Below are positions 54,331 through 63,497 of a stretch of 64,000 nucleotides of DNA, piece after piece (within the stretch, counting starts at the first letter, position 1; the number at the start of each line of letters is the position of its first letter). Where the stretch lies: contig OX463827.1 in assembly GCA_949825045.1 (NCBI GenBank), forward strand, positions 8,640,501 through 8,704,500, read 5' to 3'. Source of the DNA: Argyresthia goedartella. Lineage: Eukaryota > Arthropoda > Insecta > Lepidoptera > Argyresthiidae. A program made the position numbers and the translations under genes. The notes under the pieces were generated by a model that ran no database searches, was not told the DNA's origin, and saw only the letters and a program-made list of their open reading frames with translations.

Positions 54331-54437
54331 TAATCCAGTTCCAACCGCATTCATCGAGATCCCGTCTTCTTGATGTCGTCAAACCATCGGTCAAGTGATC
54401 TGCCCACTGCCATAGTCACTTGGCCACCATTCTGTCC

Positions 54438-54545
54438 TCAGGTCTTTAATGTTTATATGTGTGTGACGTCACTGTTTCTGGTTCCCACGACACAGGGTAT
54501 CCAAGTGTGCGGCCAGTAGCAATGTATGTGCCTGATATAAATGTC
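54438..54545 (+). mobile_element. SINE family B, 3' fragment
   Basis: AGGTCTTTAATGTTTATATG, GACGTCACTGTTTCTGGTTC, GGGTATCCAAGTGTGCGGCC. No head. Confidence 0.8.
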
Positions 54546-55035
54546 AAATGGTAACGTTTATGTGACTGCTTTGGTCCACCGTCCGCCATCCCGTCTAGCA
54601 AAGTTATGCGCTAAGCATCTAAGTAGGGCAGCTATGAAACACTATAGTGTATTGAAACTATAGTAAGTTAGTAGGCAATGAGTGAGTGAGTGAACTTAGG
54701 TTGTCGGCCGGCCTTGTCGCGCCACCCACGCTTACTCACTTGACAGGGATATCTGTTACAGCCACTTGTGCATCTAGCTTATTATAGGTTATCCTATACC
54801 TTTAGAGGTCAGTATAATAAGCGACAGTGGCATAAACGCACACATGCATATTGCGTGGTACACGTCTAACAACATCCAAGACCCAGTGGCCCTCGTGATT
54901 TGCAAGAACTAAGGTTAGAGTTGCGGTTTATTAATGAACTTATGGACAAAACTAAATCATATATTTGTGGGAAAATATATATTACACTTATATACCCAAG
55001 CAAACTCCGGGATGTTCTGAAGTCAAACATCCCAC

Positions 55036-55112
55036 AATGCCTGAAGACGGACGGACAGCGGAGGCGTAGTAATAGGGTCCCGTTGCACCCTTCGGATGCG
55101 GAACCTTAAAAA
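55036..55112 (+). repeat. P repeat, 3' end fragment
   Basis: ATGCCTGAAGACGGACGGAC, GCGTAGTAATAGGGTCCCG, ATGCGGAACCTTAAAAA. Confidence 0.75.
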
Positions 55113-55114
55113 AT

Positions 55115-55375
55115 ATAGCCCATTGATGTCCCGACCGAGCACATGCCTTTACCCGGTTAAGAGTAAGTTTAAGCCATACCCCACCACGCTGGCTCAGTGT
55201 GCGTTGATGGAGGGGCATTACCTCTACCACGTAGCGATAGAAGCGGGACCTACAGCTTAACGTGTCATCCGAAACACTGAACGTCCGTACTGCTCTGGAG
55301 ATAAATGCATATGGTCAGTATTCGAACCTGCATCTCCTGTGTGAGAAGCATGCGTGAAAGCCATTAGACCACGGA
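55115..55375 (-). mobile_element. SINE family C, copy 5
   Basis: TATAGCCCATTGATGTCCCG, CCACCACGCTGGCTCAGTG, GCGATAGAAGCGGGACC, ATTCGAACCTGCATCTCC, CCATTAGACCACGGAGC. Confidence 0.9.
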
Positions 55376-56429
55376 GCTCTTCGTGGCGTGGATACTCATA
55401 GTCATAACTAAACGAATTATACAGTTTGAAGACAGAACCTATGATAACAGGACAAGAGTTCAGCAATCAGTTTAGTTCGTCGGAGTTCACAATTTCGAAC
55501 TTTCCAACTCTTTCTGAAGCCCGATGTGCATTCTCTACATCAGCCGGCTAGTCACACAAGTTGAGCAAACGACATCTTATTAAAAGTTACATGGGCGGAA
55601 GATACACTGATGAGTGGAGGTCTCGAAACAATGGGGGACCACCGGGTTGTATAAGACAAGCATTTATGAGCAGGGCTGCCAACCGTGCCAAATTCGTATA
55701 AAAATAAATAATAAGAAATTGGTAAAAGTTAAATTACTGGCTAGTTGGACGATATGTTTGTTTTATTTCTGGAAACGCCTCAAAAAACAAGTTTTCAATC
55801 AAATCATTTACCGTTAATGATAATGGCACAAAATAACTATCATAACTACTTAAGTAATAGATGTGATTTGTATGCAAAGAAAGATTTCTCTAGATATAAA
55901 CAACATGTAAGCAAGTCATTCTATTAAATATTGCTTGGCGATAGCAATAATTTATTTCAATGTCTCAAGAGTTATCTCTGCAGTTTCTTCGATTTTCTAC
56001 AATCCAATTATTTATTATAGGCTCTGATGATAAGTTATTACTTACGCGCACAACAATAGCAATTTGTTAATAACTTCTTAGAGCATCACGCATTGTCACT
56101 TTATAACTACCAGCTACGTTACATTAACGCTAAACCAATAATTAGAAAACGTTATAACAAATAAACTACATGTTGTTTTTAAACTTACAGCCCTGCCCCT
56201 AGATATTGCTAGTAAGATTGAGGTTTTATACATCATTGTTTCAGGGCAGATAGTTTCTTGTCGCAACAGAGGCGATTAGTAAGTTATATTTAACAACGTG
56301 TGTTTATCTCGATTTGTCGCAAACACTGCTGGAGTTGAGTAACTTGAGAGCGAAAGTGGATATGGAGTTCAAAGGGAAGGACTGTTGTGGAAACTTAGTA
56401 CAGAGAAGGGAATAAAATTATTGAGGATT
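55376..56429. other. Nothing recognised
   Basis: AT-rich with no repeat copy or exon that I can support. Confidence 0.4.
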
Positions 56430-57358
56430 CCAAACTTTAAGTCTTCTAGGTAATTCGACACTGAGTAATTGCCCTTCAAACATAATTTTCTTTTAATAAA
56501 CGTTTTCAATTTATGTGTCGGTAAGCTTTGAATAGTATCGGGGACCTTATTGTAACAACGTATATATTGGCCGATAAAGGAATTGGAAATTTTGTGGAGT
56601 CTACTAGAGTAGACTCCACAAAATTTTGTCTAGTTTTAAAATTATGCATTTTTTTAAACAGGTGGATATTTTTGATTATTTTTTTTAAACAGGTGGAGAA
56701 GGCAGAGTCAGAATATTGATACCCTTAAACTTGTCTCTAGCGACTAACGGCTAACTTAGCGACTACCTCGGACTGAGTTCGTAAGTGGCACGTATAGCCC
56801 GTGTCTGCAGAATATATTTGCGATTTATATCCGAGGCATTATTACCCCACAACCGGATGCCATAAGACATCAAGCTATGGAAGTAGCCGAACTAAACTAA
56901 TCTCGTGGTGTCTACATCCGAAATACGTCGGATTCTTTTTATGGCTTATGCTGAAGAACTCATTCTACCAGCTAGTGCATCCAGATGAGGTCCTCATTGA
57001 AGCTTTGCATCGAGGGTGATGCCAAGAAACGCAGTTTCATCCACAAGGCTCAGTTTTTCATTCATAACAATTATATTAGTGGGTATCTGTTTTACATTGA
57101 GTAGAGAAAACTTTACACATTTGGTTTTCTTTTTATTAAGTAGAAGACTGTTTGCTGTAAACCAATCAACTACTTTGGAGATAGCATTGTTCACATCGTC
57201 ATAAAATTGTTGTTGTCTTTTAACTTTAAAGTGTAAAGAATCATCCGCGAACAATACTATTTTATTGCATTTAATATTAACATAATTGGGTAGGTCGTTT
57301 ATATAAATAAGAAAAAGGAACGGACCAAATATCGAGCCCTGTGGAAGGCCCATGCGTA
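56430..57358 (-). mobile_element. CR1/Jockey-like LINE fragment with RT C-terminus
   Basis: Minus-oriented. It starts within the RT (GLPQGSIFGPFLFLIYINDL, then FADDS, the catalytic motif, about 57235) and continues through NSLLLNKKKTKCVKFSLLN and FLGITLDAKLQ. In shifted frames it reads YFHSLMSYGIRLWG-like sequence (about 56870) and NSFIGQYIRCYNKVPD (about 56560). At least two frameshifts. A hairpin (56587-56626) interrupts the element where its own coding sequence has been copied back inverted. Confidence 0.87.
56587..56626. repeat. Perfect 19-bp inverted repeat with 2-nt loop
   Basis: AAATTTTGTGGAGTCTACT (56587-56605), AG, then its exact complement (56608-56626). One arm belongs to the surrounding LINE coding sequence. 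Confidence 0.95.
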
Positions 57359-58371
57359 CCGACGATCGCGATCCCGAGGATCTCTTGCCACTACAACCTT
57401 TTGTGTTCTGCTATAATATAAACAAATAAACATAAAGTGTATCGTCACAATCATAGAGAAAGTACAAAATGAGCTATCGTTCATATTATAACATCAATAA
57501 GGCAAACTTCCTAGAAATAAACTATTAACGCAATAAACACTTATTAATATAATGGGCAACCATTATCTATCTATTACTATACATTGATGGACAGTGAACG
57601 TAAGTGAAAAGTTCCCTCATTTGTGTACAGACGACTATAGTTAGAGAAACTATAGCAGTCTCACAATATTCGACCTAACGTCCAAATAAATAAGCTTGTA
57701 ATTTCTCAAGTTGTGTACACCCGTCTTTGAGTTGTACGTTAGCGATAGTAATAGATAGGAAATGACGTATTTGTGGTCACTTTCAATGTTCAATTTAGTT
57801 ACAGGCGATTTAATATAGTAGTGTTAGGCATACTCATCAATTTAGTTAGCATATGGTGTACAGTATAAGCACAAACATTTCGACTAATCATAAAAGTAAG
57901 TATCAAAAACCTGCCTCTGCTCCTGTAAGTAACCTTCAATCACTTACTCAAAATCTACTTATAATATATGTCAAATTGACGTTAGTACAGCCAAGAAGGC
58001 GAAATCTGAGATCATTCGGCTACTTGACATTGACGTAACTAACACGTCTCACACTTGGCCGAAGTCTTTTACGGATGGAAGCACTCACACAAACGTATTT
58101 CTCAGGTCCCGCCTTCTGGACTGTATTAACACTGATACTTTTAGTTAGATAATTGACAGCGGCCGAGTACATTCCATAATAATGCCAGTCACCATATCTA
58201 AACAAGAGAGAAAGCCTCATACCGTTATTATTATTAGTATAGATAGCAATTTCCATCCAAACCTCATCTACGTCAGACATCACCATTTAGGGCAACTAGC
58301 TAGAACGCGGAATAAGACTTAACTCGAATCTTTTGACAACTCCATACAAATTTATATGGAGATATCAAGGT
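57359..58371. other. Nothing recognised
   Basis: A minus frame at 58020-58286 (88 codons, with RKRLRPSVRRVSYV) is basic at its end. I cannot assign it, and there is no supporting splice structure. Confidence 0.35.
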
Positions 58372-58449
58372 TTACCCGAGTACACCTTCTAGCTAGTCGC
58401 TCTTAGTGTATTACCCGAGTACACCTTCTAGCTAGTCGCTCTTAGTGTA
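58372..58449. repeat. Perfect 39-bp tandem duplication
   Basis: Units 58372-58410 and 58411-58449 both read TTACCCGAGTACACCTTCTA ... CTCTTAGTGTA; TTAC of a third unit follows. Confidence 0.97.
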
Positions 58450-58463
58450 TTACAAAAAGGTTA

Positions 58464-58705
58464 GTATTTAATCGCACATCTAAAATACTGATTTGCACAG
58501 CAAAAAAAGATCACCAAAAACACTTTTTATGTTTTAAATATTTTATCTGTTCTCAAGTTTATGTTTTAAGTATTTTTTGTTGTTCTTCCATGTTCAACCT
58601 ACCACGAAGGTTTACCCTTCACCTAAGCTACCGCAGCATTTTACCCTGATATTGGCTGTGCAAATAAGTATTTTTGATGTGCAGTTTAATATTTCCCTTA
58701 CAAAA
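58464..58705 (+). mobile_element. M-A element, copy 6 (core partly deleted)
   Basis: Ends CGCACATCTAAAATACTGAT and AAATAAGTATTTTTGATGTG; the GGCTTCGCTTCGCT block is missing between CTACCACGAAGG and TTTACCCTTCACC. Confidence 0.85.
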
Positions 58706-58919
58706 ATGACACATGCAAAGGCGTATCAGAATTTGCTGACGTTTAAACAAAGTCAAGTTGTAGTCGGTTGAGAGCATTGTTAGAGTTGTTAGGGACATTA
58801 TTCTGAAGAACTTTCCTTAAAGAGTGTTAGGTGGACATTAGTCGTGCAAAGGGGGTGAGGCCATCTGGGGGGCGCCGCTGCCGTGGCGTGAGATTGGCCG
58901 TGTAAAAAAGCAAAGGTAC

Positions 58920-59360
58920 CAAATAGAGAAAACTATTTCGAAATAATTGTTTTCCTAACTAAATTCCGTTTCACCCATCAAAAATAATATAGGATTACTG
59001 AAATATCCGTAAAAAACATACTAATGTACTTCATTTGTCCTCTACAGCGTAGTCTGTTTTTATTTTATTTTATTAACATTGGAAAACCAACAGCTATCTT
59101 TAAATTAACAATAGGAATCTTATATAAAAACAAAAAAGCTAATTATAGGTTTTCGCCGACAAAATTTCCTGTTCAAATTCCCTTCGCCGTTAAGTTGGCT
59201 GTTGTGTAAAACTGTCAAGTATCAAACGTTTTCCTGCCATTTGATAACGCAGATGTCAGTGGGAACGTAAATATATATTGATATTATAGTTTTTAGTTTA
59301 TAATCAGAACCAACCAGCCTCAAGTACAACCGTTCCAAAACTGTGAGCATGTGACGTCAC
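58920..59360 (-). repeat. Longer copy of the repeat at 25268-25545
   Basis: The reverse complement begins TCACAGTTTTGGAACGGTT and ends near ATTTAGTTAGGAAAAC. It has about 150 more internal bases than the copy at 25268. Terminal structure unknown. Confidence 0.75.
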
Positions 59361-59454
59361 GAGGAGTGTTATTTAAAAAAACTGCCATCCAAATATTCAA
59401 AATAGCTTAATTTTCAAAAAAAAATAATAAAAGTGGTACATATTGTTTTTTATC

Positions 59455-59612
59455 CTCACACGTATCATAAACCCTCTTCACTCCGTCCAAAAACCGCACG
59501 TTACGACCAGCATAATGTTATACTACTTGGTAAAAACTCATTTCTTATCTGAATATTGATACATTATGACCATAATGTATCAATTTTCGACAAATTATGA
59601 CATTCAAATTTC
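59455..59612 (+). mobile_element. H element, truncated copy 7a
   Basis: Starts CACACGTATCATAAACCCTC and stops after CATTCAAATTTC. Its internal palindrome is class 1: GAATATTGATACATTATG, AC, CATAATGTATCAATTTTC (59551-59588). Confidence 0.87.
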
Positions 59613-59726
59613 TCGCTCCGCATCGTGTGGCATCACCAACTAGGCTCGAGTAAAAAAACGAAAACTCTATGGTGAAATAAATATGAAGTATATCTCATCA
59701 GTACTAGAATATATTTACACCTTTAT

Positions 59727-60145
59727 CTACACACGTATCATAAACTCTCTTTACTGCGTACAAAAACCGCACGTTACGATCAGCATAATGTTAAACTACT
59801 TGGTAAAAACTCATTTCTTATCTGAAAAATTACACATTATGACCATAATGTGTAATTTTTCTACACTTATGACATTCAAATTTCGAACGCCGACGCCCGA
59901 AGTTGGTGCTACAGAACAAGCTAAACAACTGCAGAGCCACAATGCCGGTCAAACATGCGGTTCCTGAACACATCAAAGAGAGCTTATGATATGTGTGTAG
60001 ATAAACTAGTGTATGTAACTGTACATAATTAGGCATTAAAACTCTCGAGTGATATTATTATGAAACTCGCCTTCGGCTTGTTTCATAAACCCACTCTCGA
60101 GTATTAATGCCCTCCATTATGTAGCAGTCACATAAACTACTATTA
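59727..60145 (+). mobile_element. H element, copy 7b (complete terminal hairpin)
   Basis: Starts CTACACACGTATCATAAACT. The internal palindrome is class 2: GAAAAATTACACATTATG (59824-59841), AC, then its perfect complement (59844-59861). The terminal hairpin spans about 60007-60138, centred on GCCTTCGGC (60069-60077). Confidence 0.9.
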
Positions 60146-60324
60146 TGTTACAGCCTGTATCGTAAAAACTCAGTTTGAAATATTTTCCGAATCCAGCCCC
60201 AATTCTCACACCTCTGTTTGTAAACCGTTAATTGTTCCACTAACAATATGGGACTGTGTGGAACCTTGTATTATGATGTGATGGACTCATACAGGTGCTA
60301 TTACCAGGTTACGTCATTGCAGTA

Positions 60325-60545
60325 GTAATAATAATACCTTGGACACTATGTTCACACATTGATCTAGCGCCAAATTGGGATTCCCTGTATCTTGGGTAGT
60401 AGACAACGATACACATACTTATATAGATAAATATTATACTAGATAGATAAACAACCATGACTAGGGTACAAACATCCGTTCACCATCAAACAAATATGTG
60501 CCCCCACCGGGACTTGAACCCGGGACCCTTGGCTTCGTAGGCTGT
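60325..60545 (-). mobile_element. SINE family A, copy 5 (5' end of head lost)
   Basis: Body CATTGATCTAGCGCCAAATT; head stops after GGACTTGAACCCGGGACCC and CTTCGTAGGC, so the A-box is missing. Confidence 0.88.
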
Positions 60546-60694
60546 GGAGGGTATTTGACTACGCACACGTACGTAGAAATCTCTTTTTAGAGATAAGCTC
60601 GCCTGTGTACGTTATTTAGCAGTCTACAGTGGATAAAAATGGATTTTAAACGAAGTCTTTATTCTACGGCGCAACACAGAGCAAATGACGACCT

Positions 60695-61023
60695 TCAAGC
60701 TGTAATCCTCACCATTGAAACCTATATGAAAATTAAATTTGAAAATGCTAAAATATAGTCCAGAAATAGTCCTAAATAGTCCACCAAGAAAGAAAATTAG
60801 TCCACTTATAGTTTCGAAGTTATAGCTATAAGTTGGTGAGGATTACAGCTTGACGTCAAGCTGTAATCCTCATCTCTCTTGCAAGCAAACGGAAGGGCCT
60901 ATTGACTTGGTTTCGGTTTCAAAAATTAGTCCAGAAATAGTCCACACGGCATGCCAAATTTCAGAAATAGTCCTTCAGCGATTCCAGAGTTATTAAGTCA
61001 TCTTGGTGAGGATTACAGCTTGA
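60695..61023. repeat. Two back-to-back inverted-repeat units with TCAAGCTGTAATCCTCACC ends
   Basis: Unit 1: 60695-60713 forward end, 60835-60853 reverse end. Unit 2: 60856-60872 forward end, 61005-61023 reverse end. The junction forms a perfect palindrome around TTGACGTCAA. Both units contain AGTCCAGAAATAGTCC (about 60758, 60930), and a third occurrence lies outside at about 61091. No coding sequence. Confidence 0.9.
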
Positions 61024-61261
61024 ACATTTGATAACATCAAATATCTCCGGACCGCCTACGACTTCTAGTTTGATATTTATGCTAAAAAATAGTCCAGAAA
61101 TAGTCCACCGAAACAATAATAATTTCCACCTGGTTTACTTTGAATAACGGCATTAAAAATGCAATGTTTAATTTTCCATACATTTCAATCAATGTACAGT
61201 CGTGTACAAAATAATAACCGGGTAAACCCTAATAAACCGGTTTATACCAATTAATCTCCAT

Positions 61262-61320
61262 AGTCTAGTGGTTTTATACTCGCTTCTCACGCAGTAGATG
61301 CGTGTTCGAATCCAGTGCGG
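61262..61320 (+). mobile_element. tRNA-like SINE head fragment
   Basis: TAGTCTAGTGGTTTTATACT (A-box-like) and GTGTTCGAATCCAGTGCGG (B-box) with the same spacing as in SINE C. It is not followed by a SINE C body. Confidence 0.6.
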
Positions 61321-61697
61321 ACCTTATACCATTGGACCTAATTAAATATTTTGAAACACTTTGCTCACTGAATGTTAATAAAATTGTTATGTTTACATTC
61401 CCATACAGTAAAAGATTGCCACAAGCTGAAAATGATCTTAGATATAAGCTAAATATGACATTACATACAATGTCATATAATAATAGTTTGATTCATTTGA
61501 TTGACTCTAACAATTATGTTAGTAATAATGTTTATTTGACCAAAGGTAGTTACTACCTTTCAGATTTTTACAAACGACAGGTAGCTGTGTCGCTATCTTA
61601 TTTTTTTAGTATTACAGCCAAGAATTTGTCTAACCTGACTGCTTCTATTGAGCACAGACAAGGGATATTGGAAGACATTCCAAGTAATTTAAATTAG
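61302..61697 (+). CDS. Unidentified 131-codon frame, probably an element-derived fragment
   Basis: The first codons are the tRNA-like head read through, so the real coding part probably begins near 61320. It reads VNKIVMFTFPYSKRLPQAEN, LIHLIDSNNYVSNNVYLTKG and YYLSDFYKRQVAVSLSYFF. The rhythm (hydrophobic strand, PY-x-x-RL, then a late H/D-poor tail) is reminiscent of the SGNH-hydrolase-like domains found in some retroelement ORF1 proteins, but the catalytic residues of that fold are not evident. No start context, no splice sites, and no known neighbour. Could be a dead fragment. Confidence 0.35.
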   Translation: MFESSADLIPLDLIKYFETLCSLNVNKIVMFTFPYSKRLPQAENDLRYKLNMTLHTMSYNNSLIHLIDSNNYVSNNVYLTKGSYYLSDFYKRQVAVSLSYFFSITAKNLSNLTASIEHRQGILEDIPSNLN

Positions 61698-61833
61698 TTT
61701 TAAGACAATAGAGGAAATCTCTAGCATACATAAGCCAATAAATATATCAAGCAAGCATAGGACATCGAAAATGTGTAATATCTTGCCCGAATTAAATAAG
61801 TCAAAAAAGTCTAATAATATCCCAATATTAAAT
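61698..61833. other. Short AT-rich spacer before the DIRS-type element
   Basis: No feature is recognised. The left boundary of the DIRS-type element is placed at the start of its inverted repeat. Confidence 0.4.
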
Positions 61834-61939
61834 AATTAATGATTAAACGAACTTACCAAGTGACGTTCTATCATAATTATGCGAATGATTCGTTCGAAGA
61901 GATTGGTACCTAGGAAATATATATTATTCACACATGTAG
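61834..61939. repeat. DIRS-type terminal repeat arm
   Basis: 61834-61910 is the exact reverse complement of 62150-62226 (77 bp, no mismatch by eye). 61900-61939 (AGATTGGTACCTAGGAAATA ... CACATGTAG) is repeated directly at 62249-62288. It probably represents the right terminal repeat of the element or its end. Confidence 0.85.
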
Positions 61940-62149
61940 TAACGCATAGTTTCCACCACTCGTTCACTTAGTTGAGGGTAGAAACGTGAGTTCTAGCCTT
62001 TTTTAAATTTACAAATTTAATAGGGTAGATTCGTTTCTTTCACCGCTCTGGCCCGGCAGTTGGGCTCGACCGTTCGTCATTCGTTTAGGGTCCACCACGT
62101 GAAGGTTTGATGTTTCCAGGAATATTGGGAAACTCAAGGGTGGGAGGGT

Positions 62150-62288
62150 GGTACCAATCTCTTCGAACGAATCATTCGCATAATTATGATAGAACGTCAC
62201 TTGGTAAGTTCGTTTAATCATTAATTAATGCTTCATGATTCGTTCTCAAGATTGGTACCTAGGAAATATATATTATTCACACATGTAG
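62150..62288. repeat. DIRS-type internal complementary region (candidate)
   Basis: Consists of the 77-bp inverted copy (62150-62226) followed by a direct 40-bp copy (62249-62288) of the neighbouring part of the terminal arm. In DIRS elements an internal region complementary to the outer ends is expected near the 3' end and is used for circularisation. This matches that layout. Confidence 0.75.
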
Positions 62289-62540
62289 ACTTTGAGAGTG
62301 TTCTGGAAACAGCAATGATACTTATTATTTTGATATTTATCTCTATAAAATAAAGAAAAATATTTTGATTAATCAATTATTGTATTAATGATGATTATAG
62401 GTATACACTTATATGCTTATAATTCTAAGTATAGAAAACATCATAACAGTAGGTTACCAAGCTAAGAATAAAAACTAAATGTTTTTTCAATGCAACGATA
62501 TTGTTGGGTGATTTAAGGGAAAATAGATTAATAAATCTTA

Positions 62541-63497
62541 TTATGATTGAGGGTTTACGACAGACTTGGCCACGGCCAGTGCTCCGTCGTCAGTGCTGAT
62601 CACATTTCTGTTATAAAATTTGGCAAATGTTGCCGAGTTGTTGCTCCAGCCAGCAGTCGACCGGATCTGGTCTATGCTGACGCCTTGTCGATGAGCATGA
62701 GACGTTGACGCATGGCGGGTGCTGTGTGCTGAGAATATTGAGACGTCAATTCCTGCTTCTTTGAGAGTAGTTTTTATCCAGCGACTCAGTGTTTGAGTCG
62801 TCACTGGTTTGTGAGGTTTTTTGAAACTGATAAATAATCTTTCGGTTTTACGAAGAAGCGATGATTTATTTATGTAAGAAACCAAAGATTTGGCTGGACA
62901 TATTTCAGGCTTTTCTGTGAAATAAGGCAGGTGAAGTATGGGTTGTTTAGAGCCAATCCGTGAGGTTTTTATTAAGTCCGGTATTTTTATTGTAATTTGT
63001 GTTGATGAATGTTCAATATTGTTCATGTTGACCAAGGATAAAGTTTGCACTCTGTGTGCTGTCACGAGTGCTAGAAGGGTACAACATTTCCTAGATAATT
63101 GTTCTAGTGACAGCTCGTCGTTTGGGTACCATGTAGACAGCAAGTTGAGGACTTGGTTTGGGTCCCAGGTGACATCGTACCTGGGCGCCGGAGGGCGTAG
63201 TCTGAATACACCTTTGAAAAATCTTTGCACGTTGTCGTTTTCCGAGATAGAATGTCCTAATATTAAAGCCAAAGCTGACCTGCAGCTGTTTAGGGAGCCA
63301 TATTGTGCGCCGTTGTCAAAGACATTGGTTAGGAACTCGATTATGTTTGGAATTGGCGCCTCAAATGTACTGAAGCCTTGTGTCCTACAGAACTCATACC
63401 ATTTTCTGAAATAACAATCGTATTGTTTAAATGAGTTACGCGAAATAGATGCCATCATAATTTCTATGGAAGATTGCGGAACCTTGCGATGAATCAA
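62541..63497 (-). CDS. DIRS-type tyrosine recombinase
   Basis: 318 codons counted from a TTG; the frame is open further upstream inside the RT/RNase H frame, and the first ATG is 13 codons in, so the true start is uncertain. The protein joins a circular DNA copy into the genome by site-specific recombination. The N-terminal SAM-like core-binding region is residues about 14-110 (SRNSFKQYDCYFRKWYEFC). The catalytic residues are R149 (TAHRVQTLSL), H258 and R261 (FSAHSTRHAS), W284 (STAGWSNN) and Y295 (AKFYNRN). All five are present and no stop interrupts the frame, so the enzyme could be active. Adjacent RT identifies DIRS rather than Crypton. Confidence 0.92.
   Translation of the reverse strand: MIHRKVPQSSIEIMMASISRNSFKQYDCYFRKWYEFCRTQGFSTFEAPIPNIIEFLTNVFDNGAQYGSLNSCRSALALILGHSISENDNVQRFFKGVFRLRPPAPRYDVTWDPNQVLNLLSTWYPNDELSLEQLSRKCCTLLALVTAHRVQTLSLVNMNNIEHSSTQITIKIPDLIKTSRIGSKQPILHLPYFTEKPEICPAKSLVSYINKSSLLRKTERLFISFKKPHKPVTTQTLSRWIKTTLKEAGIDVSIFSAHSTRHASTSHAHRQGVSIDQIRSTAGWSNNSATFAKFYNRNVISTDDGALAVAKSVVNPQS

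Noticed and set aside
58020..58286. 88-codon minus-strand frame with a basic C-terminus
   Set aside because: No recognised family; begins in low-complexity sequence and has no neighbouring exon.
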